This document shows positions 10,739 to 22,278 of a DNA stretch of 64,000 nt, piece by piece. The stretch's first letter is position 1. Every line of letters starts with the position of its first letter. The stretch lies in NCBI GenBank assembly GCA_003013855.2, contig ML058433.1, positions 8,183,966-8,247,965 on the forward strand, given 5' to 3'. The notes beneath the pieces are model-generated. The model saw only the letters and a list, made by a program, of their open reading frames with translations, did no database searches and was not told the origin of the DNA. This DNA is from Liriodendron chinense. Lineage: Eukaryota; Streptophyta; Magnoliopsida; Magnoliales; Magnoliaceae. A program made the translations under genes and the position numbers.

Positions 10739-11447
10739 CTATTCCGTTTTGAACTACGAAATGACATTTCTCCCAATTCAGAACTAAGTTATTCTCTTCA
10801 CATCTTTTCAAAATAGTTTTTAAGTGCCCAAGGCACTTATCAAAATCACAACCCAACACGAAAAAATCATCCACAAAGACTTCAGGAAACTTCCCCACCA
10901 TGTTAGAAAAGATACTCAACATACATCACCAAAAAGTGGCGGGGGCATTACACAGTTCGAATAGCATCCTTTGATAAGCGAAAGTGCCAAAAGGACATGT
11001 GAATGTTGTCTTCTCTTGATCTTCAAGGGCGGTCTCTATTCGGTTGTACCCTGAAATCCATCGAGGAATAAAAAATAAGAGTGACCCGCTAACCTTTCTA
11101 AGATTTGATCAACAAAAGGTAAAGGGAAGTGGTCTTTCCTCGTGACCATGTTTATCTTCTAGTAGTCAATGTACATTCTCCAACTGGTAGTGACCCTGGT
11201 TGGCATGATTTCATTGTCAGCATTGGCTATGATGGTAATCTCAGATTTCTTAGGCCCGACCTGAGTTGGACTCACCCACTGACTATCAGATATTGGGTAG
11301 ATAATACCCACATCTAAACAGTTTTAACACATCGGCCTTAACCACCTCCTTCATATTTAGGTTTAGGCGTCTTTATGGTTGCCTACATGTTTTTGCATTT
11401 TCCTCAAGGTGTATGCAATGAGTACAAATCAGGGGGTCTATGCCTTT
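10739..11447 (-). pseudogene. pol: Athila-like reverse transcriptase, downstream part (element D)
   Basis: This minus-strand RT of element D resumes here after the Tat insertion. The piece at 10710-10922 keeps an intact VDD active-site box (EVFVDDFFVLG) and the following KTILKRCEENNLVLNWEKCH segment. Upstream to 11447, degraded WVSPTQVGPKKS and TSWRMYIDY-like sequence can be read with stops. RNase H, integrase and the 3' LTR of D are absent, because the element is truncated where the Copia LTR fragment ends. Confidence 0.8.
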
Positions 11448-12404
11448 TGTTAATGTCAAATTTTGTAACGAGATCCTTCGACTTTTCTCCTTCACTCCAG
11501 CAGGAATTTCCACCACCAGACCTAAAGCAAGACAGCAAATAAGGGTGGCTGGGGACCAGCCGTTAGCCCTCCGATGCTTAAGTTAGGCCACAGTAAGAAA
11601 AGAAGCCAAGTAAACGAGACCAAGATCGAATGATGTGTGCGTACCTGCTCTCAATGGAGCCACCCCTTTATATAGATCTGAAGCAATCCAATTTGTTACG
11701 TGAGATGTCGAAATCCCGTTGATGTCGCATACGATACTGAGAATTCGCTGATTTCGTGGGATAAGATCCTATCTTTTTAGTCAGATCCAATCCCAATGAC
11801 TTATTCCAACAATCACGCCCCTTGATGGTAATCCCTTGAAATCCGGCTGGAAGCCATAGTTGGAATCATAGCCTCCGAAAAGGAAGGAGACGCCTGTAGT
11901 TGGAGTCATAGCTTCCGAAAAGGAAGGAGACGCCCGTAGTTGGAGTCATAACCTCCGAAAAGGAAGGAGACGCCGACAAGACGGAAACCACCGAACTGGT
12001 TGTAGCCCTGCTTGGTGTAGCAGAGGGATTGGACAAGCTGCTCGACGGGAATCGGGTGCTAGTACTGAAAGCTAAGAGAGATTACCGCAGAAAAGCTACT
12101 CGCAGATTAGAAAGTGGTCGCGAGTCCGAGTACATACTTAGATGTGACGTCTTTCAACGACTTGTGAGAAGATCTGTTCGCGGATCGAATTTTGCCGTAT
12201 TTGACTATCGGTTATGAAGACTCGAGACTTGCGAATAGCTGCTCCGTATTTTTCAATCTATGACTCCTGATCAGGCGTGCTCGAGAGTCGAATGGACGTC
12301 CCGCACTTATCCAATATTCGACTCTCGATTAGACAATCTCGAGAGTCGAGAGCGAAATGGGCATTTCCGCGTGAAATCTTATCTCCATCATTTTGCCTAT
12401 AACA
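11448..12404 (-). mobile_element. 3' LTR of element T
   Basis: This 957-bp LTR on the minus strand runs from TGTTATAGGC at 12404 to CATTAACA at 11448. A minus-strand TATA box (CTATATAAAG) is at about 11666-11675. Three tandem 40-bp repeats lie inside. Short ORFs in it are identical in the other LTR and look non-coding. Confidence 0.95.
11857..11976. repeat. Three tandem 40-bp repeats in the T LTR
   Basis: Three units start at 11857, 11897 and 11937, each TAGTTGGAGTCATAGCCTCC with small changes, followed by GAAAAGGAAGGAGACGCC. The same three units occur at 21608-21727 in the other LTR. They lie downstream (in the plus sense) of the TATA box, so on the element's own strand they are in the U3 upstream region, where direct repeats often act as enhancers. 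That role is inferred. Confidence 0.9.
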
Positions 12405-12419
12405 GATGCCCCTCAAGTC
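12405..12419 (-). promoter_or_regulatory. Polypurine tract of element T
   Basis: The minus strand reads GACTTGAGGGGCATC immediately before the 3' LTR start TGTTATAGGC. This is the usual Tat-type plus-strand priming tract. Confidence 0.8.
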
Positions 12420-12576
12420 CTTGCCGCCAAGAATTCTTAAGGAAAGGACTTAGCTTACTATCACACGAAACCGCCCGCTGCTTGCATCGAGAACGGCACC
12501 CCACATGATGGGCTGGAATTAATGAACGCCAGCTTTCCGCAGCCTTTCCGCAGACGGAAAATGAAGGGGCGCTCGC

Positions 12577-12676
12577 CACGTGTTTGTGTAATTAATGGGC
12601 GTGCCTGCTCGAGCGCTGTGTCAAGGGAGGGACTGCCACATGTCATCAGATACGGCGGAATGATTGCCTATAAATA
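12577..12676 (+). promoter_or_regulatory. Promoter of the antisense gene in element T
   Basis: A perfect TATA box TATAAATA lies at 12669-12676, and a G-box CACGTG lies upstream at 12577-12582, both on the plus strand. The ATG at 12833 follows about 157 bp after the TATA, with a pyrimidine-rich leader between. The arrangement is that of an ordinary plant RNA polymerase II promoter directing transcription opposite to the element's own RNA. Confidence 0.6.
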
Positions 12677-12832
12677 TACGGAGTCCGCCATTTCTTTGAT
12701 TTTCTACAGAAGTTTTTTCGAAAGGAACCTGCAGCCTTTTCTTTCCATTCTTCTTCCTCTTCCGGTGCTCATTTTCTTTCCTTTTTTCGGTATACTTCCT
12801 TTTTCTTCTCCTTCTTTTATTTTTATATCCCC

Positions 12833-15017
12833 ATGGCTGGGAACTCTGACGAGACTACTGTCCCTCTTGGTGATGCCACTCCGGAGTCCTCTGCCTCCAG
12901 CAGTGCAAGGGTTTCGGCGGGGAGATACACAGCAGCCGGGTATCCTTCCGTTTTATCGGAGGACCGGCTGGCTGAGCTACGGGAGAGATACCAAATCCCT
13001 GACTCTGTAACTCTCCGCTTGCCCAGAGGTGGAGAAACACCCGACTCCCCCCCCCCCCCCCCCCCCCCCCAGGATGCGTAGCATTTTATGAGTACCAGCT
13101 TATCCTGGGGGTACGCCTTCCCCTCCATCCCTTCGTTCGCGATGTACTCCGGTGTTACAAGATTGCCCCTGGGCAGCTCATTGTGAACGGGTGGAGGGTG
13201 GTTCTGGGCTCCTTTGCCCTTTGGGCTCAGGCTGGCAACGGGGAACTCACGGCGGAGGAGTTCCTCCATATGTTTCGTCTGAAGAAAGCTCCATCCAGCG
13301 AAGGCTGGTATTATTTGTGTTACTGGCACCGGGATAATTTCGTGTTGGGGAAGCCCTCCTCGAACTATCCCGGCTGGAGGAAGCGGTGGTTCTATGCTTC
13401 CGGGAGCTGGGAGTCTGCCTCCTCCAGGGGTCCAGGAGTGACCCGGTTTTTCTGTGAAGGTAGACACAATGCCGTATTGTGCAGTTTCCTCAGAATAATT
13501 TTTAGGGTTTTGCTTCGTTTGACCATTATTTGTGCTCGCAGGTATCCCGGCATTGAGAAAACTGAATTTGAAAGGAGGGATCAACGAGAAGATTGTCAGA
13601 GTATATAAGGTGCCTGTAGGAGATAGGCATATCGAGGCTTGCTTATCTCCTCCGCGACTTGCAGCAGCAGGCCTCATATCCAGAAGAGAAGTTGAAATGA
13701 CGAAGGCTGGAGAGAAGAGAGGCCTACTGCCCCGTCTGAAGGGCACAGGCTCCAAAAGGCAGAAGAGAACCCCTGCCGAACCTTCTCAATCCTCCATCCG
13801 CACGGGCAACGACCAGCCTGCCCTTCCCGCGAGCATGGCGGGGGCCCCAGCTGGGCCCACTATTCCTTCACTGGTGGTCGCACCTGGGCCACCAGTGATC
13901 AACATTGCAGATAATTCCCCAGATGGGGTGGGGTCCAACTGCCCCCCAGCTGAAGAGGCTCGAGAGCAGGTAGAGCCTCAAGAGCCGACTCCTGCTCGGG
14001 AACTGGTCCCGGCTGCCGAGCAGGGACCTGCTCGCGAGTCCATGCCTCCACCTCACGAGCAGGCCGGTTTGGTCGTTGCCCAACCGTCTGGGAGCGGGAC
14101 GTACTCGATTCCACGCCACCTCCACCCTGTATGTAAATTTTTGTTCGAGAACGTCCCGCCTCACGCCTTCGGCTCTCTCCCCGAGCCAAGTCCTGAGAAC
14201 CTTATCCTCGAAGCGGGGATGAGGATGGTTCAGGTAAGACTTCGTCAAGATCTGTTTCGACCTGTTGTTACGTTCCAGAACTCTTATATTTTTCATCTCT
14301 TTGCAGGGTTTAGATCTTATTCTGCGAACGAGGCGTGATATCGTTGCCGCCCGTCGCACGATAGAGGAGGCTGAGGGAAAGAGGACTGCCTTGGAAAAGG
14401 CAGTTCAAGGAAGAGATCAACTGCTCAAGGCTCGTGAGGCAGTGATCTCGAAGAGAGATGAGGAGAAAAAGATCCTCATCGAGAAGATCCAAGTCCTGAC
14501 CGACAGGTATCAGGCCTTGGACTCAGACTACGTGAAGCTCACGGGTCTGAAGGAGAAGGCAGAGAGAGAGAGGGAGATCTTCCGGCAGGACAAGATCTCG
14601 TTAGAGGAGCAATTCGCGGGGGCCAGGTCGCAGCTCAAGGAGGCCTACGACAACTTGACTAGGGAGAGCACCGCTCTCGCGCAGCTTAAGGACGACTCGA
14701 TCCACTGGGACGAGGAGAGAGTCGCCCTTGTAAAAATGCTCTCGGAGGAAGGTGCTCGGGCAGTTTCCGAGTTCCGGACTTCGCAGCTGTATGACGATGA
14801 ACGATATGAGTCATACGATGCTGGTCGAGACTTTGCACTAAGAGTAGTCCAACGAATGATCCCATCCTTCGATATGGGGGAATTCGGTCGAGTCGCGACC
14901 ATCATAGCTGCAGAAGAGCAAGCTGCTGCCGAGAACGAGGTGACTGAAGCCACGCAGGCTGGAGGGGCTCTTGAAATGGGCCCTGAAGTCGAGAGCGTGG
15001 CTCCTCCAAGCGATTGA
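12833..15017 (+). CDS. Antisense accessory gene of Tat element T (three exons)
   Basis: The function is unknown. Three exons can be drawn: 12833-13459, 13542-14233 and 14307-15017. The introns of 82 and 73 bp both start GT and end AG, and splicing restores a continuous frame at each junction (FFCEG to IPALRKLN, and RMVQ to GLDLILRTRR). Exon 1 encodes MAGNSDETTV..., then YQIPDSVTLRLPRGGE and FYEYQLILGVRLPLHPFVRD. It resembles the plant 'putative gypsy-type transposon' domain (Transposase_28). Exon 2 is a proline-, glutamate- and alanine-rich linker. Exon 3 is a long charged coiled coil with an acidic tail. The exons total 2,030 bases, two more than a multiple of three. The discrepancy falls at a run of 24 C at 13047-13070, where the frame shifts, so the gene is broken or its homopolymer is miscounted. 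A spliced antisense accessory ORF is known in some Tat families, but its role is not. Confidence 0.75.
13047..13070. repeat. Run of 24 C in the antisense gene
   Basis: This perfect homopolymer is followed by AGGA, inside a proline-coding stretch. The reading frame before it (MAGNSDE...GETPDSPP) and the frame after it (GCVAFYEYQL) differ by one register. A second run of exactly 24 C followed by AGGA lies at 55402-55425. Confidence 0.95.
13460..13541 (+). other. Intron 1 of the antisense gene
   Basis: This phase-1 intron of 82 bp begins GGTAGACACAA at the donor, ends GTGCTCGCAG and contains a T-rich stretch before the acceptor. Removing it joins two open frames without a stop. Confidence 0.75.
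14234..14306 (+). other. Intron 2 of the antisense gene
   Basis: This phase-0 intron of 73 bp has donor CAG|GTAAGA and acceptor CTCTTTGCAG|G, both close to plant consensus. Unspliced, the frame stops shortly after; spliced, it continues for 236 codons. Confidence 0.8.
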
Positions 15018-15643
15018 TTTCCTTTTATTTTCTTCTCTTTTGTATCTGCGATCATCTCTGTAATCATCTAATTATCAATGAAAAGATATTTTTGGAAGTG
15101 TTACTGTTTTGTTGCTGTTCTCCCTTTATCTTTCATTTTTTGCTTTATGTTGATCTTGAATGGATTCATCAGAGATGTGACCCTTTAATTCGAGCATGAG
15201 CTAAGCTGCTCGCGATTAGGATGTGACCCCGATCGCTGCCCTAATTTGAGCACGAGCTGCGGTGCTCGCATTCCGGAGTGCGATCCCTCCTCTCACCAAT
15301 CGCGAGTAACTAACTCATGAAAAAAAAATGAATTAGACTCAATCCGGGGGTCGTGAGACCATGTCCACGTTGAGATAGACTGATCTATTGATTGAGATTT
15401 TGATTCTACCAAGGACAGAGGGTTGGTCAAGAGATGGTATTCATTCTCTTTGAGGCTTTTCAGGTCCATGAAAATGGAGAAGCAACCAACTAGTAATGAT
15501 TTTAGTCCTACCAAAGGTAGGCAATTGGCTAAGAGGATGTGTAAGCACTCTCTTCAGGGCTATTCAGGTCCATATAAATGGAGTAGCGGCCAAAAGATAT
15601 CTTTCACTTTATTCATAAAACGTTATGATAAACTACATCGAAT
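15018..15643. other. Spacer between antisense gene and pol of element T
   Basis: This 626-bp stretch separates two convergent coding regions. I see no open frame with a recognisable product. An AATGAAAAGATA sequence at 15075-15086 could be part of a polyadenylation signal for the antisense transcript. A pair of related segments (TCTTTGAGGCTTTTCAGGTC and TCTTCAGGGCTATTCAGGTC) lie about 100 bp apart. Confidence 0.5.
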
Positions 15644-18600
15644 CTAGGGGTAGTATCGTAGCAAATGCTCCACGTGCCAAGGGCGACGTACAAGCCTCCC
15701 TTGCATGTCTTCAAGATAATAAGTATCGGGTCGCACAACCCTAATAACCCGATACGGGCCTTCCCAATTCGGATCCAATGAACGAACAGGAATTCCAAGA
15801 TTTTGCCTTAGGACCAAATCTCCGAACTGGAAGGATCTAGGTCGAACCTTCGCATTCCGATAACGAGCAATACGTTGTTGATATGCCGCCACTCGTACTT
15901 GGGAAGCATTTCTTCGCTCTTCCAAGAGATCGAGATGAAGTCGGAGGTTTTCCTGATTGCTCGCGGGACCGTACTATTCGATCCGATATGAGGGCACTTG
16001 AATTTCCACTGGTACTACTGCGTCAACACCAAATGCTAAGGAGAAAGGAGTTTCACCTGTCGATGTACAGGCCGTGGTTCTATAGGCCCATAACACCTCT
16101 GGCAGAAGTTCTGGCCACACCCCTTTACATTCACTTAGCTTGGTCTTTAAATGATGCTTTATGATTTTATTCACTGCCTCGACCTGCCCATTCGCCTAAG
16201 GATGATATGGAGAAGTGCGGAGATTACGTATCTTCCATTTGTCGCAAAATTCACCAAAGGCTGCGTTGTCGAACTGCGTTCTGTTATCGGTAATTATAGT
16301 ATGAGGAAGTCCGAAGCGACATATGATATTTCTCCACATAAACTTAGTAGTTTGTTTTTCAGTTATTTTGGCTAATGGTTCTGCCTCGGCCCATTTGGTG
16401 AAATAATCAACCGCCACGATCGCGAACCTATTCTGTCCCTTTCCCATAGGTAAGGGCCCGATGATATCGATCCCCCACTGAGCAAAAGGCCAAGGGCTGT
16501 CGACTGGGGTCATCCGCTCAGACGGTACACGAGGTATAGGTTGATATCGTTGACACTTGTCGCATGTTTTAGAAAATTCTATGGCGTCTGCTTTCATAGT
16601 AGGCCAATAATATCCTTGCCTCATCGCTTTATATGCTAGAGATCACCCCCTGGGATGATTACCACATGCCCCCTGGTGTACTTCATTTAGAACACGATGT
16701 GCTTCTTCTGGATGAAGACACCTTAAATAAGGCAAGGAGAAGCTTTTTCGCAACAAGATTCCATCTTGTAAGGTGTACCTGGCAGCTCGAAGCCGAATTT
16801 GTCTTGCAACTTTCTTGTCTTCTGGTAGGTATCCATCTCTGAGATAGAGGATGATAGGATCCATCCAGCATGGAGACGATTGTACCGATATAACTTGCTC
16901 GAGAGTCACTTGGTCGATACTCAAGTGTTGACGGTGCTCGATGGGGATCGAATGTGATAGCTCCGATTCCGGTGCAGAAGCGAGTTTTGCCAAGGAATCG
17001 GCAAATTGGTTCTGCTCGCGAGGGATATGAAATATTTTATAAGTCTTCAGTTTGGCGAGCAGGATGAGGACACGAGACTTGTATAAGGCCATTCTTTCTT
17101 CTTTGGTCTCGAATTCGCCAAGAACTTGGTTGACAATGAGCTGGGAGTCGCTATGAATTATCAAATTCTGGACTGCGAGGACAACGGCTAGCTCGAGGCC
17201 AACAATCAGGGCCTCATATTCTGCTTCATTATTGGAGATGCGTGATTCAAAACGCAGAGCATATTGAAAATGCGACCCGTCGGGAGCCACCAAAATCAGG
17301 CCCGCTCCACTGCCAGTGGCTCGCGACGACCCGTCTACGAAGAGAGACCAAGGAGGCTGGTCGCTGGTCATAACATTATCTTCAGAAGAATACGTAAATT
17401 CAGCGATGAAGTCAGCCACGGCCTGGCCCTTGACTGCCGTCCTAGGACAGAATGAGATATCATGCTCACTGATCTCGACCGCCCATTTAGTCAAGCGTCC
17501 TGAAGCCTCAGGTTTTTGAAGGACTTGGCGTAGTGGATGATTTGTTAGTACTAAAATAGCATGGGCTTGAAAGTATGGTCGCAGTTTTCGAGCTGCCGTG
17601 ATTAAGGCTAGGGCCAGTTTCTCCATATCAGAATACCTAGTTTCTGCATCAACCATTGCTCGACTGATATAATAAACGGGCCTTTGTACCCCGGAATCTT
17701 CTCTTATTAAAGCGGCACTAACGGCCGTGGAAGACACAGATAAATAAAGAATGAGTTGCTCATGTACCACAGGCTTAGATAAAATGGGGGGAGCGCTCAT
17801 ACATTGCTTCAGTTGTTGAAAAGCTTCTTCACATTGAGGTGTCCACTTCCAATCAGACTTGGCCGTTGCACGAAGGAGTTTGAAGAAGGGCAAGCACTTG
17901 TCAGATGCTCGCGAGATGAACCTGTTCAATGATGCGATGCGACCAGCTAGACGCTGAACGTCCTTCAGAGTCGCTGGGGATTTCATCTCTATCAATGCTT
18001 TAATCTTTTCGGGATTCGCCTCAATTCCACGTTGGCCAACCATGAACCCAAGAAATTTCCCTGCAGATACTCCAAACGCACATTTTTCTGGATTTAATTT
18101 CATCTGATACTTCCTCATCAGATCAAAGGCTTCTCGAAGATCAGGAATGTGGTCATCTTCATCGATGCTTTTTACGAGCATATCGTCAACATATACTTCC
18201 ATATTCCTACCGATTTGAGCAGCGAATATTTTGTTGACAAGACGTTGATAAGTAGCCCCTGCATTTTTGAGACCGAACGGCATTACCTGGTAGCAATATA
18301 GTCCTCGATCTGTGATGAAGGCAGTATGCTGGCTATCAGGTGGATGCATCATAATCTGGTTGTAACCAGAATAAGCATCCATAAAACTGAGGAGAGCATG
18401 TCCAACTGTTGAGTCAACCAACTGGTCGATCCGCGGTGTCGGAAAACTATCTTTGGGACATGCTTTGTTCAAGTCTGAATAGTCGACGCACATCCTCCAT
18501 TTGCCATTAGCTTTCCGGACGAGGACTACGTTGGCGACCCATTCTGGGTAGTCAACTTCTTTTATGAAATTAGCCGCGAGTAGCTTTTCAACTTCAGTTT

Positions 18601-21154
18601 TGATTGCCATTTGTCTTTCTGCAGTAAAGGCACGTCGACGCTGATGTACGGGTTTATGCTTTGGGTCAATGTTGAGACGATGTGCGATGACATCAGGATC
18701 GATGCCTGGCATATCTTTATGAGACCAAGCAAACACGTCCTTGTATTCGGTGAGGAAACGGATCAAATTTTCACGATGGATAATGTTTAAGGAGGAACCG
18801 ATGTACACGATCTTAGACGGGTCGTCTTCGGTCAAGCGGATCGCCACTGTTTCCTCTCCTAGAGTTCCTGATTTCAGAGCATTTTCCCTTGGATCCAACG
18901 CGGTGGCGAGAACGTCGGATGAACCTTGAACTATTTCCATGACAGGTGTCGCTTGAGCCTTCTTTCGATCTTGGAGGGCTATCTGGTAACAGGACCGTGC
19001 CTCCTGCTGACTTCCTCGCACGACCCCGATGCCATTTGGGGTCGGAAATTTAACACATAAATATGAAGGGTGCAAGGCCGCTCCAACCTTAGTTAGAGAC
19101 GGTCGCCCCAAGATGGCGTTATATGCTGATTTTCGATCCACGATGAGGAAGTTTATGAAGACGGTGGTCTTCGCTGGACTTTCCCCAAAGGTGGCTGGGA
19201 GATCGATACTTCCTTCAGGTTTTACCACCTCTCCTCCAAAGCCGACAAGAGGGGTCGATACTGGCTTGAGGAGGTCTCTGGCAAGTGTCATCTTGTCGAA
19301 AGCCTCCAAATACAGAATATCGGCCGAGCTACCTGTATCCACCATAATTCGATGAGTCAGATAATTTGATACCTTCAGTGTGACTACGATGGAATCTTCA
19401 TGAGGGAAGTGAATTCCCGCTGCATCTTCGAGGGTGAACGAAATTGGAGGATGGCTAGCCTTCGATGAGTTGGACGCTTGTTCCAGCCAATAGATCTGCT
19501 GGGGTTCTTTGGACGCCTTTCGGGCGTATGCCTTTCTTGAAGCTTGAGAGTCACCCCCGCAAGCTGGACCCCCGACGATAGTGCGGATTTCTCCTGTGGG
19601 CTCGGCGTCCTCCTGGTTGGTTTGATGATGAGGTGGTTCCTTTTGGCGAGATGAGGTCTTCGCCCTTTCTGGTGATCGATTTTTACGAGCAACATAATCC
19701 TGGAGATGGCCTTTTCGAATAAGGGCTTCGATATGGTCTCGTAAAGAGATGCAGTCCTGGGTCCTATGCCCGTGATCTTTGTGAAAGTAACAGAACTTGC
19801 TCTTGTCCCTCTTCTCGGGATCGGATTTGATCTTTGCAAGCCACTTCACATATGGCTTGTGTTTAATTTCCATTAGAACCTTTTCAGGAGACTGATTGAG
19901 AGGAGTGTAATTATGATATTTACCAGAGTAAGGCCTCTTGGGAGAACGATCGCGCTGGTCACGACGGTATTTCTTATCCATAGAAGAGGCTCCTTCTGGT
20001 TTGCGCTTCTTACTCTGTACTCCATGGCGTGTCAATGCGACTTCTTCTGCATTGATATATTTCTGAGCTTTGGCTTGAAATTCTGCCATAGTTTTCGGTG
20101 GGCTTTTATCTAAGGCAAACCTGAATTTCTCACTCGTTATTCCAGCGATGAGGGCTGTAAGACCCTTTTCTTCGGTGTATCCCTCAGTTTGAACGGCTTC
20201 GGTAGTGAATCGTACTGTGAACTCCTTTATTGTTTCCCCATGCTGCTGTTTCAAATTCATCAGATGGGAGGCTGGCTTCTTAATGCGAATACTTCCCATG
20301 AATTGAGAAAGAAATATCTCCGATAATTGGGAAAAGAAACTGATGGAACGAGGCTTTAACCCCCGAAACCACGTACGAGCCGCTTCCTTTAATGTAAGGG
20401 GAAAAGCCCTACACATGATTTCTGAACCATGTCCCTCCAACTCCATGAGGGACCTGTATGTTTCCAGATGTTCCAGAGGATCGCCAATGCCGGTATACGG
20501 AGCGATAACAGGCGCTCGATACTTTCTGGGCAACGGGGCTTCCATGACCTCTCTAGTGAAGGGAGATTCAGATTGATGTATCGCCGCCATGACAGCAGAT
20601 GGCCGATTTGCCTGGTATCTCTGTTCCATGACATCAAAACGATCTTGGATTCTTTTGAGATCTCCTTCCCATGGCAGGGTATAGCTAGACGTTTCGGCGG
20701 TGGAGCCTTGCGGTTGAGGTTGTCGAGACGAACTGGAATGTATGGAATGTGGAGACGGCACAGGGGGATGGCCGCCAAGTGGTGGGACCTGTGGTTCATC
20801 CATAGAATGTCTGGAAGCAACTGGTATGGGTGGCGGTGGTAACCCTTCGGAGGGTTGTCTTTGCGGTTCAGGGAAGTGCTGATCAAGCCGATTTGACAGC
20901 GCCTGAACTCCGGCGTTTAGAGTTAGGAGAGTGTTTCCGAGGAATCGTAGGACATCATCTTGATTTTCAGAGGCCTCCAATAATGGATTTGTTGATGGCA
21001 TATTTGGGGCTCCTTGAGGGATATCCGTCGGAACAGGTGGGAGGGCAGGTGCGGATTCCGTCTCATCAGGCGGAGGTGGTGCCTGCCTCAAAGTTGAAGG
21101 ATGAACAGTCTTTTTAGGAGGCATCACCGAAGGATTTTGATCGGTGGTTAACAC
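15644..21154 (-). pseudogene. gag-pol: Tat gag-pol polyprotein, three premature stops (element T)
   Basis: One minus-strand frame of 1,836 codons encodes, in order, these domains. Gag has its capsid core around residues 200-370. A CYFHKDHGHRTQDC zinc knuckle lies near 450. Retropepsin (VDTGSSAD) lies near 600. RT has YVDDML near 985. The first RNase H follows, and a second RNase H has LFVDGSSRATG near 1268. Integrase has CDKCQRY near 1530, WGIDIIGP near 1560, TDNRTQFD near 1625 and VEAVNK near 1657. The C-terminus ends WHVEHLLRYYP. Two RNase H domains place it in the Tat lineage. Translation stops at 16643-16645 (TGA), 16196-16198 (TAG) and 15974-15976 (TAG), all within integrase and all explained by C-to-T changes from CGA, CAG and CAG. 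Gag through second RNase H is open for 1,503 codons, so those products could still be made. ATG at 21154 is the first start; MPPKKTVHP ten residues later is also plausible. Confidence 0.92.
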
Positions 21155-21177
21155 GATTGATTTTGACGATCAAGTCG

Positions 21178-21195
21178 TTCCCACAGACGGCGCCA
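21178..21195 (-). promoter_or_regulatory. Primer-binding site of element T
   Basis: The minus strand reads TGGCGCCGTCTGTGGGAA three bases inside the 5' LTR. It shares its first nine bases with the Athila sites, then differs, as in Tat-type elements. I do not assign the primer tRNA. Confidence 0.85.
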
Positions 21196-21198
21196 AAC

Positions 21199-22155
21199 TG
21201 TTAATGTCAAATTTTGTAACGAGATCCTTCGACTTTTCTCCTTCACTCCAGCAGGAATTTCCACCACCAGACCTAAAGCAAGACAGCAAATAAGGGTGGC
21301 TGGGGACCAGCCGTTAGCCCTCCGATGCTTAAGTTAGGCCACAGTAAGAAAAGAAGCCAAGTAAACGAGACCAAGATCGAATGATGTGTGCGTACCTACT
21401 CTCAATGGAGCCACCCCTTTATATAGATCTGAAGCAATCCAATTTGTTACGTGAGATGTCGAAATCCCGTTGATGTCGCATACGATACTGAGAATTCGCT
21501 GATTTCGTGGGATAAGATCCTATCTTTTTAGTCAGATCCAATCCCAATGACTTATTCCAACAATCACGCCCCTTGATGGTAATCCCTTGAAATCCGGCTG
21601 GAAGCCATAGTTGGAATCATAGCCTCCGAAAAGGAAGGAGACGCCTGTAGTTGGAGTCATAGCTTCCGAAAAGGAAGGAGACGCCCGTAGTTGGAGTCAT
21701 AACCTCCGAAAAGGAAGGAGACGCCGACAAGACGGAAACCACCGAACTGGTTGTAGCCCTGCTTGGTGTAGCAGAGGGATTGGACAAGCTGCTTGACGGG
21801 AATCGGGTGCTAGTACTGAAAGCTAAGAGAGATTACCGCAGAAAAGCTACTCGCAGATTAGAAAGTGGTCGCGAGTCCGAGTACATACTTAGATGTGACG
21901 TCTTTCAACGACTTGTGAGAAGATCTGTTCGCGGATCGAATTTTGCCGTATTTGACTATCGGTTATGAAGACTCGAGACTTGCGAATAGCTGCTCCGTAT
22001 TTTTCAATCTATGACTCCTGATTAGGCGTGCTCGAGAGTCGAATGGACGTCCTGCACTTATCCAATATTCGACTCTCGATTAGACAATCTCGAGAGTCGA
22101 GAGCGAAATGGGCATTTCCGCGTGAAATCTTATCTCCATCATTTTGCCTATAACA
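21199..22155 (-). mobile_element. 5' LTR of element T
   Basis: This 957-bp LTR is nearly identical to 11448-12404. I see about four differences, for example GTACCTGCTC versus GTACCTACTC and GCTCGACGGG versus GCTTGACGGG. Its TATA box lies at about 21417-21426 on the minus strand, and it contains the same 40-bp repeats (21608-21727). Confidence 0.95.
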
Positions 22156-22278
22156 CCTTTATGATCCGCAATTGTCCACCTGATGGCTTTATTGTATTCT
22201 CTAAGAGTAGTAATCAATCTACTCTCTTGTTCCTCATCCAAGTGGGAAGAACTCACCACTGTATATGTCTCATTCGAC

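Larger units (their letters stand above)
11448..22155 (-). mobile_element. Complete Tat-lineage Ty3/Gypsy element T
   Basis: This 10,708-bp element has two 957-bp LTRs (11448-12404 and 21199-22155), each TGTTAATG...TATAACA on the plus strand. A perfect target duplication CCTTT flanks it (11443-11447 and 22156-22160). Coding order on the minus strand is gag, protease, RT, RNase H, second RNase H, integrase. An antisense gene lies between integrase and the 3' LTR, which is a hallmark of several Tat families. The LTRs differ at only about four sites, so the insertion is recent. It split the RT gene of Athila element D. Confidence 0.97.

Noticed and set aside
12029..12217. 62-codon ORF repeated at 21780-21968
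   Set aside because: Identity between the two copies is due to the T LTRs, not to coding selection.
12823..13755. 310-codon open frame on the minus strand
   Set aside because: It lies opposite the antisense gene's exon 1, crosses its intron, and has poly-glycine from the C run. It has no recognisable domain, so I treat it as a shadow.
19384..19839. 151-codon and other ORFs overlapping the Tat gag-pol in other frames
   Set aside because: They are fully contained in the 1,503-codon frame, which has clear domains.
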